Shown here: one piece after another, positions 44,205-52,405 of the stretch
How the letters are laid out: each line of letters opens with the position of its first letter
Numbering within the stretch: position 1 is the stretch's first letter
Assembly: GCA_029265125.1 (NCBI GenBank)
Contig: JAJUJX010000008.1
Span: 62,001 to 126,000 of the forward strand
Direction of reading: 5' to 3'
Source: Tolumonas sp008015085
Lineage (GTDB): Bacteria; Pseudomonadota; Gammaproteobacteria; Enterobacterales; Aeromonadaceae
Length of the DNA: 64,000 nucleotides
The notes under the pieces: model-generated
Told to the model about the DNA's origin: nothing
The model's input: the letters and a program-made list of their open reading frames with translations, nothing else
Database searches by the model: none
Position numbers and translations under genes: made by a program

Positions 44205-45245
44205 ATGCGTATCGAAGAAGATCTGAAACTCGGCTTTAAAGATGTATTGTTCCGCCCTAAACGCTCTACCCTTAGCAGCCGTTCACAGGTCGAACTGCAC
44301 CGCGAATTCCGGTTCCGTCATACCCAGACAACCTGGCGCGGCATTCCTATCATTGCAGCCAATATGGACACCGTCGGCACTTTTACCATGGCGAAAGCTT
44401 TGGCCAGTTACGATGTTATGACTGCCATCCACAAGCATTACACTGAGCAGCAATGGCAGCAATTTGTTCAGAACAGTAGTGATCCCCTGCTGCACTATTG
44501 TATGGTCTCAACAGGAACATCGAATAAAGACTTTCTGAAACTACAGCACATTTTGTCGTTATCACCCGCTCTGCGTTTTATCTGCGTCGATGTCGCTAAC
44601 GGTTATTCTGAACATTTCACTGATTTTGTAAAAACAGTACGAGAGACATTTCCTCAGCATGTTATTTGTGCTGGCAATGTCGTCACTGGCGAAATGGTGG
44701 AAGAGTTGATCCTCTCCGGTGCAGATATTGTCAAAGTGGGTATTGGGCCGGGTTCAGTCTGCACTACCCGCGTCAAAACCGGCGTTGGTTACCCGCAATT
44801 ATCAGCCATCATTGAATGTGCCGATGCCGCTCATGGACTGGGTGGACAGATCGTTGGTGATGGCGGTTGTACCTGCCCCGGCGATGTAGCCAAAGCCTTT
44901 GGTGGCGGTGCCGACTTTGTGATGCTGGGAGGCATGCTGGCGGCTCATGAAGAATCTGGCGGGAAATGTATTGAACGGGATGGTCAGAAATTCATGCAAT
45001 TTTATGGCATGAGTTCTTCCACTGCGATGGATCAACATGCCGGAGGAGTCGCCCACTATCGTGCTTCAGAAGGTAAGGTCGTTGAGCTGCCGTTCAGGGG
45101 GCCGGTATCATCCACAATTCAGGATATTCTGGGCGGTGTTCGCTCTACCTGTACTTATGTCGGAGCCGGCAAACTGAAAGAGCTGACCAAGCGCACCACC
45201 TTTATTCGGGTCAGTGAACAGGAAAATCAGGTCTATAACCCCTAG
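44205..45245 (+). CDS. guaC: GMP reductase GuaC
   Basis: A 346-residue NADPH-dependent enzyme converting GMP to IMP, balancing the purine pools with PurA. The active-site cysteine lies in GIGPGSVCTTR (near residue 186). GGLGGQIVGDGGCTCPGD-type flavin-like barrel motifs and YGMSSSTAM follow. There is no CBS domain, which separates it from GuaB. It has its own ribosome site (GAGG 10 bases upstream) after the frd terminator. Confidence 0.96.
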   Translation: MRIEEDLKLGFKDVLFRPKRSTLSSRSQVELHREFRFRHTQTTWRGIPIIAANMDTVGTFTMAKALASYDVMTAIHKHYTEQQWQQFVQNSSDPLLHYCMVSTGTSNKDFLKLQHILSLSPALRFICVDVANGYSEHFTDFVKTVRETFPQHVICAGNVVTGEMVEELILSGADIVKVGIGPGSVCTTRVKTGVGYPQLSAIIECADAAHGLGGQIVGDGGCTCPGDVAKAFGGGADFVMLGGMLAAHEESGGKCIERDGQKFMQFYGMSSSTAMDQHAGGVAHYRASEGKVVELPFRGPVSSTIQDILGGVRSTCTYVGAGKLKELTKRTTFIRVSEQENQVYNP

Positions 45246-45270
45246 TCACATTCTGCAATGTTATGGATAT

Positions 45271-45294
45271 GAAAACGGGGCTTTAAAGCCCCGT
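45271..45294 (-). terminator. Terminator after the small motility-type gene
   Basis: A near-perfect palindrome, ACGGGGCTT (45275-45283) with AAGCCCCGT (45286-45294). On the minus strand it is followed by TTTTC, so it suits the gene at 45314-45523; on the guaC strand no U-tract follows. Confidence 0.75.
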
Positions 45295-45313
45295 CCGATC
45301 TCAAATGTTGATA

Positions 45314-45523
45314 TCAAACCATGATATTAATATTTGAACCCACACGTTCATCGGAAGAATTCATTGTCGATTCAGTTGGTGCAGGCTGGGGCACGGCCAC
45401 GGCTGCACTCTCAATGAGCTGAAGTGCGGCCTGACCCTGAGCTTCCTGCTGTTTCTTCGCCAGACTAGCCGTTAATGCCATCTGACCATAATCAGCACTG
45501 CTAACAGAGACATTCATATACAC
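45314..45523 (-). CDS. Small YjfB-family putative motility protein
   Basis: A 69-residue protein. The N-terminal pattern (NVSVSSADYGQMALTASLAKKQQEAQ followed by an amphipathic helix) resembles the YjfB 'putative motility protein' family, which often lies near flagellar or chemotaxis genes. No such genes are near it here. The C-terminal half is Pro/Ser/Thr-rich and ends NINIMV. A second ATG two codons in is an alternative start. It has its own terminator. The family call is from pattern memory; the molecular role is unknown. Confidence 0.6.
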   Translation of the reverse strand: MYMNVSVSSADYGQMALTASLAKKQQEAQGQAALQLIESAAVAVPQPAPTESTMNSSDERVGSNINIMV

Positions 45524-45586
45524 ACTCCTGATAGATTCTCACCTAGTGAGTATAGCAGTAAACAATTCGTGGTCAAAAAACAATCA

Positions 45587-46504
45587 TCACAAATATTGTA
45601 CAAGTGCGATCACAACTGGCATTGAGAGTGCACTCAGTAACGTCGAAAGAAATACCGTCTGTGAGGCGAATTCCGGATCGGATTTGTATTCAATCGCCAG
45701 CAGAACCGAATTCACTGCCGACGGAGCGGCCGCACAAATCACCATGACCTGAGCCACGACGCCAGTGATACCGAACATCAGACAAACGCCGGCAGCCAAT
45801 AACGGGCCAGCCAGTAAGCGCATACCATTTGACACCAGAACACGGAAATTACGCAGATAAAGGCGTGTACTGGCCAACTGGGCACCCAGCGTAATCAATG
45901 CTGTCGGCACCAGTCCTTGTGCCATCAACTCCATCGATGTCCAAAGTGGCTTCGGCACATCCAGATTGATCCAACGGCATAATACGGCTAGCAGAACCGC
46001 ATAGGTCATTGGCATTTTGAAATTTTCCAGTAGTGCCCCTTTCCAGGAACGATTGGCACTGCTGGCATTCATAACGCCGACCGTATTCGTGAGCAGTTGC
46101 TGGATCAGCATCACCACAATCTGCACCGAAAATGCAAATGCCGTGTGATACATCAACTGCACTAATGGTATGCAGTAATTACCACTGTTATAAAAACAAA
46201 CTGAATTGATAAATGCACTGCGTTTGCTGGCATCCAGCTTCAGCACTCGGGCACAGATCAGACAGGCAATCCATAACAGCACAAATAGCACGAGATTAGC
46301 CAGGATCAGATCGCGCAGCAATGCACTATTCAATTCAGTTTTATAAATGGTAGTAAACAATAAGGCAGGAATAAAAATATAGAACTGAACCTTAGTCAAG
46401 GTTGCGACATTCAGCGGGAATTTTCGTTGCAGAAGATAACCTGCACCAATAGGAATAAAGATGGGCAAGATAATGTTAAAAAACAGGAAACTAATGGTTT
46501 GCAT
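45587..46504 (-). CDS. AEC-family transporter (first of two)
   Basis: A 305-residue auxin-efflux-carrier-type permease with about ten hydrophobic helices in two halves. I start at MQTISFLFFNIILPIF, which has GGAGGG five to ten bases upstream; a start 13 codons earlier is open but adds a non-hydrophobic tail. NSVCFYNSGNYCIPL in the first half and the C-terminal APSAVNSVLLAIEY match the unwound-helix regions of this family. Substrates in relatives are small organic acids or amino acids. No linked enzyme gives a clue. Confidence 0.85.
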   Translation of the reverse strand: MQTISFLFFNIILPIFIPIGAGYLLQRKFPLNVATLTKVQFYIFIPALLFTTIYKTELNSALLRDLILANLVLFVLLWIACLICARVLKLDASKRSAFINSVCFYNSGNYCIPLVQLMYHTAFAFSVQIVVMLIQQLLTNTVGVMNASSANRSWKGALLENFKMPMTYAVLLAVLCRWINLDVPKPLWTSMELMAQGLVPTALITLGAQLASTRLYLRNFRVLVSNGMRLLAGPLLAAGVCLMFGITGVVAQVMVICAAAPSAVNSVLLAIEYKSDPEFASQTVFLSTLLSALSMPVVIALVQYL

Positions 46505-46589
46505 GCCGCCCTCCGGCGATCTGTGATAGGGATAGTCTTTCACAGTATACCGGTAACATTATCTTTACGCTTTTGACTAAAAACGGGTT

Positions 46590-47267
46590 TTATTCAATAT
46601 TCAAATATTTATGCAACTGAACCGACAAACGCCAGTTACGCTGAATACACACTTCCATCGCCAATTCAGTCGCCCTGCTCTTTTGGCTGATAGGCTGTAA
46701 GCACACCACTTTGGCAGAGAGCTCGACACCTGCCAGTAATTCATCTAACTGCGCGATGTTTTTTGCTGTCGCCACCGGATGTTTGATTTCATTGGCTCGA
46801 TTTAATGCTTCAGGTAATACGCTGTAGCCACCGGCCATTCTGATTTTGGGTGAAACAGTCACCCAGCAGCGATCATCCGCACGGATTGGCTGAGTGCCAC
46901 TGGTTTCGATTTGTACCCGATAGCCATGCGCAATTAATGACTGAGATAATGCCATCAGATCATATTCGCAGGGCTCACCACCAGTAATTACGACATGTTT
47001 AACACTGTAGCCTTGTTCGGAAAAACAACGGAGGATTTCTTCTGGCGTAAACCAACTCCAGCCTGCTTTAGGTTTCTTTTCGGTAAATAACTGCCGGACA
47101 GGGATCAGATTCTCTGCATCCAGTTCCCAGGAGTGTTTGGTATCACACCAGGAACAGCCGACTTTGCATCCTTGCAGACGTACAAAAATTGCCGGAACTC
47201 CGGAGAAATACCCTTCGCCCTGAATGCTCTGGAATATTTCATTGATAGGATAATGATGACTCTGCAT
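46590..47267 (-). CDS. queE: 7-carboxy-7-deazaguanine synthase QueE
   Basis: A 225-residue radical SAM enzyme forming CDG on the path to queuosine. The cluster cysteines are C34, C38 and C41 in CKVGCSWC, the standard CxxxCxxC spacing. SIQGEGYFSG before it, and TGGEP after it, are typical. The length matches enterobacterial QueE (223), whose long form has also been tied to division control under stress. It is separated from rplI by a terminator. Confidence 0.95.
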   Translation of the reverse strand: MQSHHYPINEIFQSIQGEGYFSGVPAIFVRLQGCKVGCSWCDTKHSWELDAENLIPVRQLFTEKKPKAGWSWFTPEEILRCFSEQGYSVKHVVITGGEPCEYDLMALSQSLIAHGYRVQIETSGTQPIRADDRCWVTVSPKIRMAGGYSVLPEALNRANEIKHPVATAKNIAQLDELLAGVELSAKVVCLQPISQKSRATELAMEVCIQRNWRLSVQLHKYLNIE

Positions 47268-47284
47268 TTTTCACTTACCAGAAA

Positions 47285-47310
47285 TGAAAAGACCAACCCC
47301 TAAGGATTGG
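47285..47310 (-). terminator. Intrinsic terminator after rplI
   Basis: On the minus strand CCAATCC pairs with GGGTTGG (one T-G pair), 4-base loop TTAG, followed by TCTTTTC. Confidence 0.72.
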
Positions 47311-47339
47311 CCTATTCAACAGATGCTTACTGAATAATA

Positions 47340-47789
47340 TTATTCAGCAACAACAGCTACTTTAACAGTAGTGTTTACATCAGTGTGCAGGTGAACAACG
47401 ATGTCGTATTCACCAACACTGCGCAGAACGCCGTTCGGCATGCGAACTTCGCTCTTAGCAACAGGAACACCGGCAGCAGTGATCGCATCAGCGATATCAC
47501 GGGTACCAACTGAACCGAACAGTTTACCTTCGTCACCAGCTTTGGTAGCGATAGTTACGTTGGTCAGTGCAGACAGCTGAGCAGCGCGAGCCTGAGCAGC
47601 AGCCAGAACGTCGGCCAGTTTAGCTTCCAGTTCAGCGCGGCGAGCTTCGAAAGCAGCCAGGTTGTCTTTAGTAGCCATTACAGCTTTGCCTTGTGGGAAC
47701 AAGTAGTTACGAGCAAAACCGCTCTTAACAGAAACTTTGTCACCCAGACCGCCCAGATGAGCGATTTTGTCTAACAGAATAACTTCCAT
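47340..47789 (-). CDS. rplI: 50S ribosomal protein L9
   Basis: A 149-residue L9 with an N-terminal domain starting MEVILLDKIAHLGGLGDKV, a long connecting helix (about 40-75), and the C-terminal domain. It stabilises the L1 stalk region and reading frame. Last gene of rpsF-rpsR-rplI; E. coli length is 149. Confidence 0.98.
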   Translation of the reverse strand: MEVILLDKIAHLGGLGDKVSVKSGFARNYLFPQGKAVMATKDNLAAFEARRAELEAKLADVLAAAQARAAQLSALTNVTIATKAGDEGKLFGSVGTRDIADAITAAGVPVAKSEVRMPNGVLRSVGEYDIVVHLHTDVNTTVKVAVVAE

Positions 47790-47829
47790 TACCTTTCCTC
47801 GGTTTAGGTTGAGTTAGGCTAAGTGCCGA

Positions 47830-48060
47830 TTACTTGTTGTGCAGATCAGTGTACGGCAGCAGAGCCAGGTAACGAGCACGTTTGATAGCACGTGCCAGTT
47901 GGCGCTGATATTTAGCACGGGTACCAGTGATACGGCTTGGTACGATCTTGCCAGATTCAGTGATGTAGTTTTTCAGGGTAATGGTATCTTTGTAATCGAT
48001 CTCAGTTACACCTTCAGCAGTGAAACGGCAGAACTTACGACGACGGAAATAACGTGACAT
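47830..48060 (-). CDS. rpsR: 30S ribosomal protein S18
   Basis: A 76-residue S18 starting MSRYFRRRKFCRF, with IDYKDTITLKNYI and the basic RQLARAIKRARYLALLPY core. It pairs with S6 on the central domain of 16S rRNA. Only 26 bases separate it from rpsF; the priB gene that lies here in E. coli is missing. Confidence 0.98.
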   Translation of the reverse strand: MSRYFRRRKFCRFTAEGVTEIDYKDTITLKNYITESGKIVPSRITGTRAKYQRQLARAIKRARYLALLPYTDLHNK

Positions 48061-48086
48061 GACGATTATCCTCTATATGACTGGAA

Positions 48087-48464
48087 TTATTCAGCTGCTT
48101 CTTCAGCTGCTTCTTCACGCACATCTTCACGACGTGGACGCTCTTCACGTGCTTTCAGCATCGGAGATGCTTCAGTCACAGCGTTCTTAGTGCGCATGAT
48201 CATGTTGCGGATAACCGCATCGTTGAAACGGAAGTTGGTTTCCAGTTCGTCGATAACGCTCTGCTCAGCTTCTACGTTCATCAGAACATAGTGAGCTTTG
48301 TGCAGTTTGTCGATTGGGTAAGCCAGTTGACGACGGCCCCAATCTTCCAGACGATGGATTGTACCACCAGCAGCTTTGATAGCGCCGGTATAACGCTCGA
48401 TCATGCCTGGAACCTGTTCGCTCTGGTCCGGATGAACCATGAATACGATTTCGTAGTGACGCAT
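48087..48464 (-). CDS. rpsF: 30S ribosomal protein S6
   Basis: A 125-residue S6. MRHYEIVFMVHPDQSEQVP and WGRRQLAYPIDKLHKAHYVLMN are family motifs. The C-terminal tail is Glu-rich, but it does not end in a clean Glu-Glu pair for RimK-type extension (it ends EEAAE). First gene of its operon, with a good ribosome site (AAGGAG) and a structured leader. Confidence 0.98.
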   Translation of the reverse strand: MRHYEIVFMVHPDQSEQVPGMIERYTGAIKAAGGTIHRLEDWGRRQLAYPIDKLHKAHYVLMNVEAEQSVIDELETNFRFNDAVIRNMIMRTKNAVTEASPMLKAREERPRREDVREEAAEEAAE

Positions 48465-48486
48465 GAGTTGCTCCTTACGGGTTATA

Positions 48487-48520
48487 GCCTTCGTGATGGC
48501 TCAGTCAAACCGTCGAAGGC
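48487..48520 (-). promoter_or_regulatory. Candidate S6:S18-responsive leader hairpin of rpsF
   Basis: In the leader RNA GCCTTCG (48514-48520) pairs with CGAAGGC (48487-48493), 7 bp. Inside it GGTT pairs with AGCC around loop TGACTG, leaving asymmetric AC and ATCA bulges. Leaders that bind the S6:S18 dimer and repress rpsF are known in many bacteria and have this bulged-hairpin form. The match is by shape and position only. Confidence 0.55.
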
Positions 48521-48559
48521 AAGGAACTTAAAAAAAGTGACTGATTTTTGAAGGGCTGT

Positions 48560-48588
48560 ATTCTATGCAGCGTATACTTTAATAGCAA
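48560..48588 (-). promoter_or_regulatory. Sigma70 promoter of rpsF-rpsR-rplI
   Basis: On the minus strand TTGCTA (48583-48588), 17 bases, TAGAAT (48560-48565). The start near 48553 leaves a leader of about 90 bases that contains the bulged hairpin. Confidence 0.75.
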
Positions 48589-48635
48589 TCAGATTTTATT
48601 TTTTAATCACACTAAATGAATACCGAGGTCAGGCT

Positions 48636-49280
48636 ATGCAAACAAGAACCCGAATGGTGGCTCCGGTTGAAGCATTACCGGGCCGGGAAACTGCGATGGA
48701 ACTGAACCCACTGCATCATGTCAAGCAGGTCAGTATGTTTCCCCCTTACCCCGATGGACTGGAGATAGCACATTTCGCGATGGGCTGTTTCTGGGGCGTT
48801 GAACAGTTGTTTTGGAAACAGCCAGGTGTTTATGTCACTGCGGTGGGCTATCAGGGTGGTTTTACGCCAAATCCGACGTACGAAGAAGTCTGTACCGGCT
48901 ATACAGGGCACGCAGAAAGTGTGCGCGTCGTTTATGACCCCCAAATTATTACTTATCACGCTCTGCTGACACTCTTCTGGGAAAACCACAACCCCACGGA
49001 GGGCCCCAGACAGGGTGCGGATATAGGAACTCAGTACAGGTCAATGATCTTCACTCATAATGCACAGCAACAACAACAGGCGATAGACAGTAAAGAAAGT
49101 TACCAGAATGCGATGTGGGCATATAATGACAATCGCCCTATCACGACTGAAATTGCGGTTGAGAAAAAATTCTATTTTGCCGAAGAACATCACCAGCAGT
49201 ATCTGGCAAAAAATCCGGATGGTTATTGTGGTCTTGGCGGGATTGGGGTTTGTTTACCTGAAGATGAGAAAGGGCGCTGA
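48636..49280 (+). CDS. msrA: Peptide methionine-S-sulfoxide reductase MsrA
   Basis: A 214-residue MsrA repairing oxidised methionine (S epimer). The catalytic cysteine is C51 in GCFWGVE, with a resolving cysteine in YEEVCTGYTGHAE-type motif and another near the C-terminus (GYCGLGG, GVCLP). GTQYRSMIF is the substrate pocket. The N-terminal extension (about 45 residues) matches the E. coli form (212). Ends at a hairpin overlapping its stop. Confidence 0.96.
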   Translation: MQTRTRMVAPVEALPGRETAMELNPLHHVKQVSMFPPYPDGLEIAHFAMGCFWGVEQLFWKQPGVYVTAVGYQGGFTPNPTYEEVCTGYTGHAESVRVVYDPQIITYHALLTLFWENHNPTEGPRQGADIGTQYRSMIFTHNAQQQQQAIDSKESYQNAMWAYNDNRPITTEIAVEKKFYFAEEHHQQYLAKNPDGYCGLGGIGVCLPEDEKGR

Positions 49281-49297
49281 TGCGCCCTTTGTTATTT
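49269..49297 (+). terminator. Intrinsic terminator overlapping the msrA stop
   Basis: AAAGGGCGC (49269-49277) pairs with GCGCCCTTT (49282-49290), 4-base loop TGAT, followed by GTTATTTT. The msrA stop codon lies in the loop region. Confidence 0.88.
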
Positions 49298-49305
49298 TGA
49301 GTGAA

Positions 49306-50505
49306 TCAGCGCGAACCAATCTGAACCAGTTTTCCCTGTCCGCTGACAGCAAAAGCACTGGCTGCTGCAGGCACAAAACAGGATTCACCAGCCTGCAGGG
49401 TTAATGTCTGTTTGCCACTTTTTACAACAGCATGGCCCTCAGCACAGAACAAGATCAACGCAGTGGTGGTTTCACTTTCCAGCGCTTCATTTGCCAGATT
49501 AACCAATGTAAAAGAGAAATCAGCAACCGGGATTGGGTAATCACTGACTGGCCCTAACACCATTGGTTTCATCAATAATTCATTGGCTGGTTTTGCCACG
49601 AAATCAACATTCGCCAGCAATGCATCAACATCCATATGTTTAGGAGTCAAACCAGCACGCAGTACGTTATCTGAACTGGCCATCGCTTCCAGACCCACAC
49701 CTTGCAGATAAGCATGCGGAGTACTGGCATACAGGAACATCGACTCCCCCGGTTGCAGCGTGATCACATTCAGCAGCAACGGAGCAAACAACCCCATATC
49801 TTCCGGATAGAATGCTGATAAACGCAGAACTTCAGCAAAGGCATCCTCTGACTGACGCTCTTTGGCTACAGCCAATAATGCCGCAACGGTAGCACTGCGC
49901 GCCTCGCCCTGCACACGCAGAGAAGCGCCAAATAATGCTTTCAGCGTATCGCTCTGCGGATTTTGGCAGAAGGCGTCGATTTCAGCCTGCAGAGCAGGCA
50001 GTTTCAGTGACTGGATCAGTGACACAATATCGCTAAACTCACGGAAGCCATTCATCGCGCGATATGGGGTCAACGCATAAACCAGCTCAGGCTTATGATT
50101 GGGATCTTTAAAATTGCGGTGGGCCGCTGTGAGCGGTATACCCGCTGCATTTTCAGCAGCAAAACCCGCTTCAGAACTAGCTTTATCCGGATGTACCTGA
50201 ATTGATAACGGTTCCGCTGCTGCCAGCACCTTAAACAGATAGGGTAACTCACCGAAATTAGCATGCGCATCGCCTAAGATGGCAGCAGGATCATTGGCAA
50301 TAAACGCATCCAGACGGATTGTTTCACCATTTTCATCCACTAATGAAGAACAACCATTAGGATGAGCGCCCATCCAGATTTCAGCCTGAGGTTTATCTTC
50401 CGGATTCGCCACCCCATACATCTGGGTAAAAGCGTCTTTACTGCCCCATGCATAGTTCTGTATTGGATTTTGCATCCGGTAGATGCTGGTTAAATTAAAT
50501 GCCAT
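49306..50505 (-). CDS. manA: Mannose-6-phosphate isomerase, class I
   Basis: A 399-residue zinc enzyme interconverting mannose-6-phosphate and fructose-6-phosphate. Zinc ligands lie in SIQVHPDK, HKPELVYAL and the later PHAYLQGVGLEAMASSDNVLRAG segment, the class I signature. It starts MAFNLTSIYRMQNPIQNYAWG; an ATG ten codons in is also possible, but GGGAT precedes the first. It lies 23 bases after thiI on the same strand, so is probably cotranscribed, an unusual pairing. Confidence 0.94.
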   Translation of the reverse strand: MAFNLTSIYRMQNPIQNYAWGSKDAFTQMYGVANPEDKPQAEIWMGAHPNGCSSLVDENGETIRLDAFIANDPAAILGDAHANFGELPYLFKVLAAAEPLSIQVHPDKASSEAGFAAENAAGIPLTAAHRNFKDPNHKPELVYALTPYRAMNGFREFSDIVSLIQSLKLPALQAEIDAFCQNPQSDTLKALFGASLRVQGEARSATVAALLAVAKERQSEDAFAEVLRLSAFYPEDMGLFAPLLLNVITLQPGESMFLYASTPHAYLQGVGLEAMASSDNVLRAGLTPKHMDVDALLANVDFVAKPANELLMKPMVLGPVSDYPIPVADFSFTLVNLANEALESETTTALILFCAEGHAVVKSGKQTLTLQAGESCFVPAAASAFAVSGQGKLVQIGSR

Positions 50506-50528
50506 GTTTCTATCCCTTTTATTATTGT

Positions 50529-51986
50529 TTACTGCTGACGATAGACTTTAATGTTATTAAAGCCTTGTTCTTTCAAATACAGCGCCTGTAGCTTACTCAT
50601 CACGCCACGCTCGCAATAGAGCAGGTACGTTTTGCTCTGATCCAAATCACCGAACTGCGTAGACAGTTTATAAAACGGCAGATGGATCACCGTCATGCCT
50701 TCCGGTTCAAATGGTTTATCTTCGTGATCGTCCGGTGAACGGATATCCAGAATAATTTCGTTATCCGCCAGTTGCGTGGTGGTTTCAACTTCCTGCACCT
50801 GTGCGGCTGTTTCATTGGCAATATCGCGGATATCCATCACTTTCGCACTGGTAATGACGTTGTCCAGTACATCGAAATTGAATTTTGCTTCATTCGCCAG
50901 CACGTCATCGTACGGTGCTTTGACATTGGGCTTATTGGAAATCACACCACAGTATTCCGGCATGGTTTCAGCAAATTCCAATGTGCCGATAGTCCGGGCC
51001 TGATCGATAATATCCTGCTTATCACTGACAATCAGCGGGCGCAGGATCAGCGTCTCAGTAACCCGATCAATTACAGACAGGTTAGTCACTGTCTGACTGG
51101 AAACCTGCCCTACACTTTCCCCCGTCACCAGTGCTTCAATGCCCAGACGCTCTGCCACACGGGAAGCGGCGCGCATCATCATCCGTTTCAGCACTACGCC
51201 CATCAGACCGTTGTCAATTTTTTCCAGGATTTCACCAACAACCGGTTCAAAAGGTACAGAAATAAATTTTACCCGATGTGACTGACCGTATTTGCTCCAC
51301 AGATAATAGGAAACCTGCTTCACACCGATTTCATGCGCAGCGCCACCAAGATTGAAGAAACAATAATGAACCCGGCTGCCACGTTTGATGAATTGATAAG
51401 AAGCAACGCCGGAGTCAAAACCACCGGAGATCAGGCTCAGTACATCTTCCTGCGTTGACAGCGGATAACCGCCCAGCCCTTTGTGAATATTTGTTACCAG
51501 ATACAGCTGATCATCTTCAATCTGCAGATTGACTTGCAGATCCGGGTACGAAAGTTTCACGCCATTGGAAGGAAAATTCTGGTTCAGGCCACCACCGACA
51601 TAACGCTCGATCTCAATAGAAGAGAATTCATGCTTGCCCTTACGTTTTACGCGCACACAAAAGCTTTTGCCCGCCAGCGTAGGTCCGTACACAGCGGCTG
51701 TTTGTTCGTAAATGCTATGCAGATCAGTAAATGGTTTTTGGGTGACTTCCAGAAATGCCTGGATACCCGGAATGCAGCTCAGACGCTCAACAAGCAAATC
51801 GCGGTTTTCAGGTGCATCATTTTTACTGGACACTACCAGCTTGTCCCAGTCATTCCGGACAGTGACGGTTTCATCCACTTTTTGCAGCACATTGCGGATG
51901 TTGCCTTGTAAAACTTTGACCATTCGCTGGCGTACAGATTTACTTTTGATAGTGATTTCAGGAAACAGTTTAATGATGAACTTCAT
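50529..51986 (-). CDS. thiI: tRNA 4-thiouridylase/thiamine sulfurtransferase ThiI
   Basis: A 485-residue protein that makes 4-thiouridine at tRNA position 8 and passes sulfur to ThiS for thiamine. Ferredoxin-like/THUMP domains (about 1-165), the PP-loop SGGFDSGVAS, and a C-terminal rhodanese domain (about 400-485) whose persulfide cysteine is in LLYCERGVMS. Length as in E. coli (482). Divergent from xseB, as in E. coli. Confidence 0.96.
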   Translation of the reverse strand: MKFIIKLFPEITIKSKSVRQRMVKVLQGNIRNVLQKVDETVTVRNDWDKLVVSSKNDAPENRDLLVERLSCIPGIQAFLEVTQKPFTDLHSIYEQTAAVYGPTLAGKSFCVRVKRKGKHEFSSIEIERYVGGGLNQNFPSNGVKLSYPDLQVNLQIEDDQLYLVTNIHKGLGGYPLSTQEDVLSLISGGFDSGVASYQFIKRGSRVHYCFFNLGGAAHEIGVKQVSYYLWSKYGQSHRVKFISVPFEPVVGEILEKIDNGLMGVVLKRMMMRAASRVAERLGIEALVTGESVGQVSSQTVTNLSVIDRVTETLILRPLIVSDKQDIIDQARTIGTLEFAETMPEYCGVISNKPNVKAPYDDVLANEAKFNFDVLDNVITSAKVMDIRDIANETAAQVQEVETTTQLADNEIILDIRSPDDHEDKPFEPEGMTVIHLPFYKLSTQFGDLDQSKTYLLYCERGVMSKLQALYLKEQGFNNIKVYRQQ

Positions 51987-52138
51987 GACAACGCTCGTTT
52001 AGCTGGCGAAAAGTGGAGCATTATAATCCAGCTCACCGCAGAAGCTATGTCTTACAGCAAGAGATCGCAGAGTTTATACGCCTGAAGAGCATACAGTGGT
52101 AAGATAGACAGATTATCTCTCTACAATTAACGACTGCT

Positions 52139-52405
52139 ATGGCTGCTAAAAAGACCGAATCGTTAAGTTTTGATGCTGCACTCAACGAACTGGAAAACAT
52201 CGTCCAGCAACTGGAGCAAGGCGACTTACCGCTGGAAACTGCACTGAAACAATTTGAACGGGGCATCCAACTGGCCAGAGTCAGCAAACAAAAACTGGAG
52301 CAGGCAGAGCAGCAAGTTCAGATCCTGTTACAGCAGGGCGATCAGGAAAAGCTGGTTCCGTTTTCTGTTGATCCGCAATTCAGCTCAACCGCAGAGGAAG
52401 AATAA
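52139..52405 (+). CDS. xseB: Exodeoxyribonuclease VII small subunit
   Basis: An 88-residue small subunit, several of which wrap around XseA. SFDAALNELENIVQQLEQGD and LETALKQFERG are family motifs in two helices. First gene of xseB-ispA-dxs; its stop is directly followed by the ispA start. Confidence 0.96.
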   Translation: MAAKKTESLSFDAALNELENIVQQLEQGDLPLETALKQFERGIQLARVSKQKLEQAEQQVQILLQQGDQEKLVPFSVDPQFSSTAEEE

